Of a DNA stretch of 6,781 nucleotides, positions 6,283 through 6,781 are shown piece by piece (position 1 is the first letter of the stretch; each line of letters starts with the position of its first letter). The DNA comes from Candidatus Bathyarchaeota archaeon. GTDB lineage: Archaea > Thermoproteota > Bathyarchaeia > Bathyarchaeales > Bathyarchaeaceae. The stretch lies in the NCBI GenBank assembly GCA_020344435.1, contig CP070826.1, forward strand, positions 209,438-216,218, in the 5' to 3' direction. The position numbers were made by a program, and so were the translations under genes. The notes beneath the pieces are model-generated. The model was not told the origin of the DNA. It saw only the letters and a program-made list of their open reading frames with translations, and made no database searches.

Positions 6283-6768
6283 TTAATCGCTTCCAACAAT
6301 CACTATGTCAAAACTGAAGTTTGCTATGCCCTCGATGGTTTCGGAAACCGATAGGCTCAACGTCACCTGAACCACCTCGCCCATATCAATAATTTGACCT
6401 CCATAGTCCCATGCTAGGTTCATATCAGTTGAAGCGCTTGGAGGGCTCCAGTTCTCCGTTTCTGACGAAAGAGTCTCCGCCGCATTTCCCTCATTCTTGA
6501 AATAAATCGTCACACTATTCGTTGAACCTGGCTCAACCGTTCCCCAATCAATAGACGTCACTGTGTTGCTGCAGTCACTGTCCCAGTAAACCCCGACTCC
6601 CATAGCCTTGACAGTTCCCGAGTTTGGCAAAGTCACTCTTCCCAATAATGTTCCCATAACCGTTCCGTCAAGAATAAAGAAGGTAGCAAGGATTCCTGTA
6701 ACGATGACTGCTGTGGTTAACGCTGCGTTTCTGGGGTTCAAAACCGTTCCTTCTATCGTGAGTCTCAA
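6283..6768 (-). CDS. Membrane-anchored archaeal surface protein with one beta-sandwich-like domain, 5' end uncertain
   Basis: A 161-residue protein with a short N-terminal region (MRLTIEGTVLNPRN), one hydrophobic helix at about 15-33, and an outer domain of about 110 residues rich in beta-type alternation. Distinct blocks are GVGVYWDSDC (57-66), SIDWGTVEPGS (72-82) and IYFKNEGNA (88-96), with a C-terminal end NFSFDIVIVGSD. From memory, similar small proteins with one N-terminal helix and a 'VYWDxxCxN..SIDWG' domain recur, often in several copies, in uncultured Thermoproteota genomes, mostly as hypothetical proteins; the domain resembles Ig/CARDB-like adhesion modules. No function is known to me. 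The TTG at 6768 is the only visible start, with no Shine-Dalgarno in the 13 bases before the window edge. The frame stays open to 6780 (ATC TAT TAT TTA), so the true start may lie outside. It has no metal-site or enzyme motif; a single Cys (C66) is present. Confidence 0.75.
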   Translation of the reverse strand: MRLTIEGTVLNPRNAALTTAVIVTGILATFFILDGTVMGTLLGRVTLPNSGTVKAMGVGVYWDSDCSNTVTSIDWGTVEPGSTNSVTIYFKNEGNAAETLSSETENWSPPSASTDMNLAWDYGGQIIDMGEVVQVTLSLSVSETIEGIANFSFDIVIVGSD

Positions 6769-6781
6769 TAAATAATAGATT

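Overview
The window looks archaeal. The clearest pointers are the small membrane-anchored surface protein at the right end, whose 'GVGVYWDSDC...SIDWG..EPGS' pattern I associate from memory with uncultured Thermoproteota such as Bathyarchaeia, a GGTG-type Shine-Dalgarno, several TTG starts, and a dockerin-tailed extracellular protein beside an archaeal-style cytochrome c maturation gene. The phylum is an inference; no rRNA or other marker is present.

Layout, left to right: (1) on the plus strand, the 3' half of a YyaL/SPATA20-type (COG1331, DUF255) protein that runs off the left edge; (2) a short gap with a 9-bp hairpin; (3) a full-length ccmF, the haem lyase of System I cytochrome c maturation, with its WWD motif and all four expected haem-handling histidines; (4) a 171-bp gap holding a perfect 18-nt inverted repeat that abuts a strong Shine-Dalgarno; (5) a large extracytoplasmic cytochrome with five CxxCH sites, a two-helix membrane hairpin between haem sites 3 and 4, an Ig-like 'GHKLISG' domain and a C-terminal type I dockerin. 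Converging on this from the minus strand are (6) a RimJ/RimL-type GNAT acetyltransferase, its stop 17 bp from the cytochrome stop, and (7) further right, a small one-TM surface protein whose frame is still open at the right edge.

The coherent unit is ccmF plus the multihaem cytochrome: an enzyme that attaches haem to CxxCH sites next to a probable substrate with five of them. The cytochrome is the most interesting object. It appears tethered by an internal hairpin rather than a terminal anchor, and it carries a dockerin that could dock it to a cohesin-bearing or other surface partner. Its start is unclear: the best Shine-Dalgarno and the positively charged signal-peptide n-region lie upstream of the first usable start codon (a TTG). 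The GNAT, YyaL and surface-protein genes have no evident link to this unit. No rRNA, tRNA, CRISPR array or mobile element was recognised.
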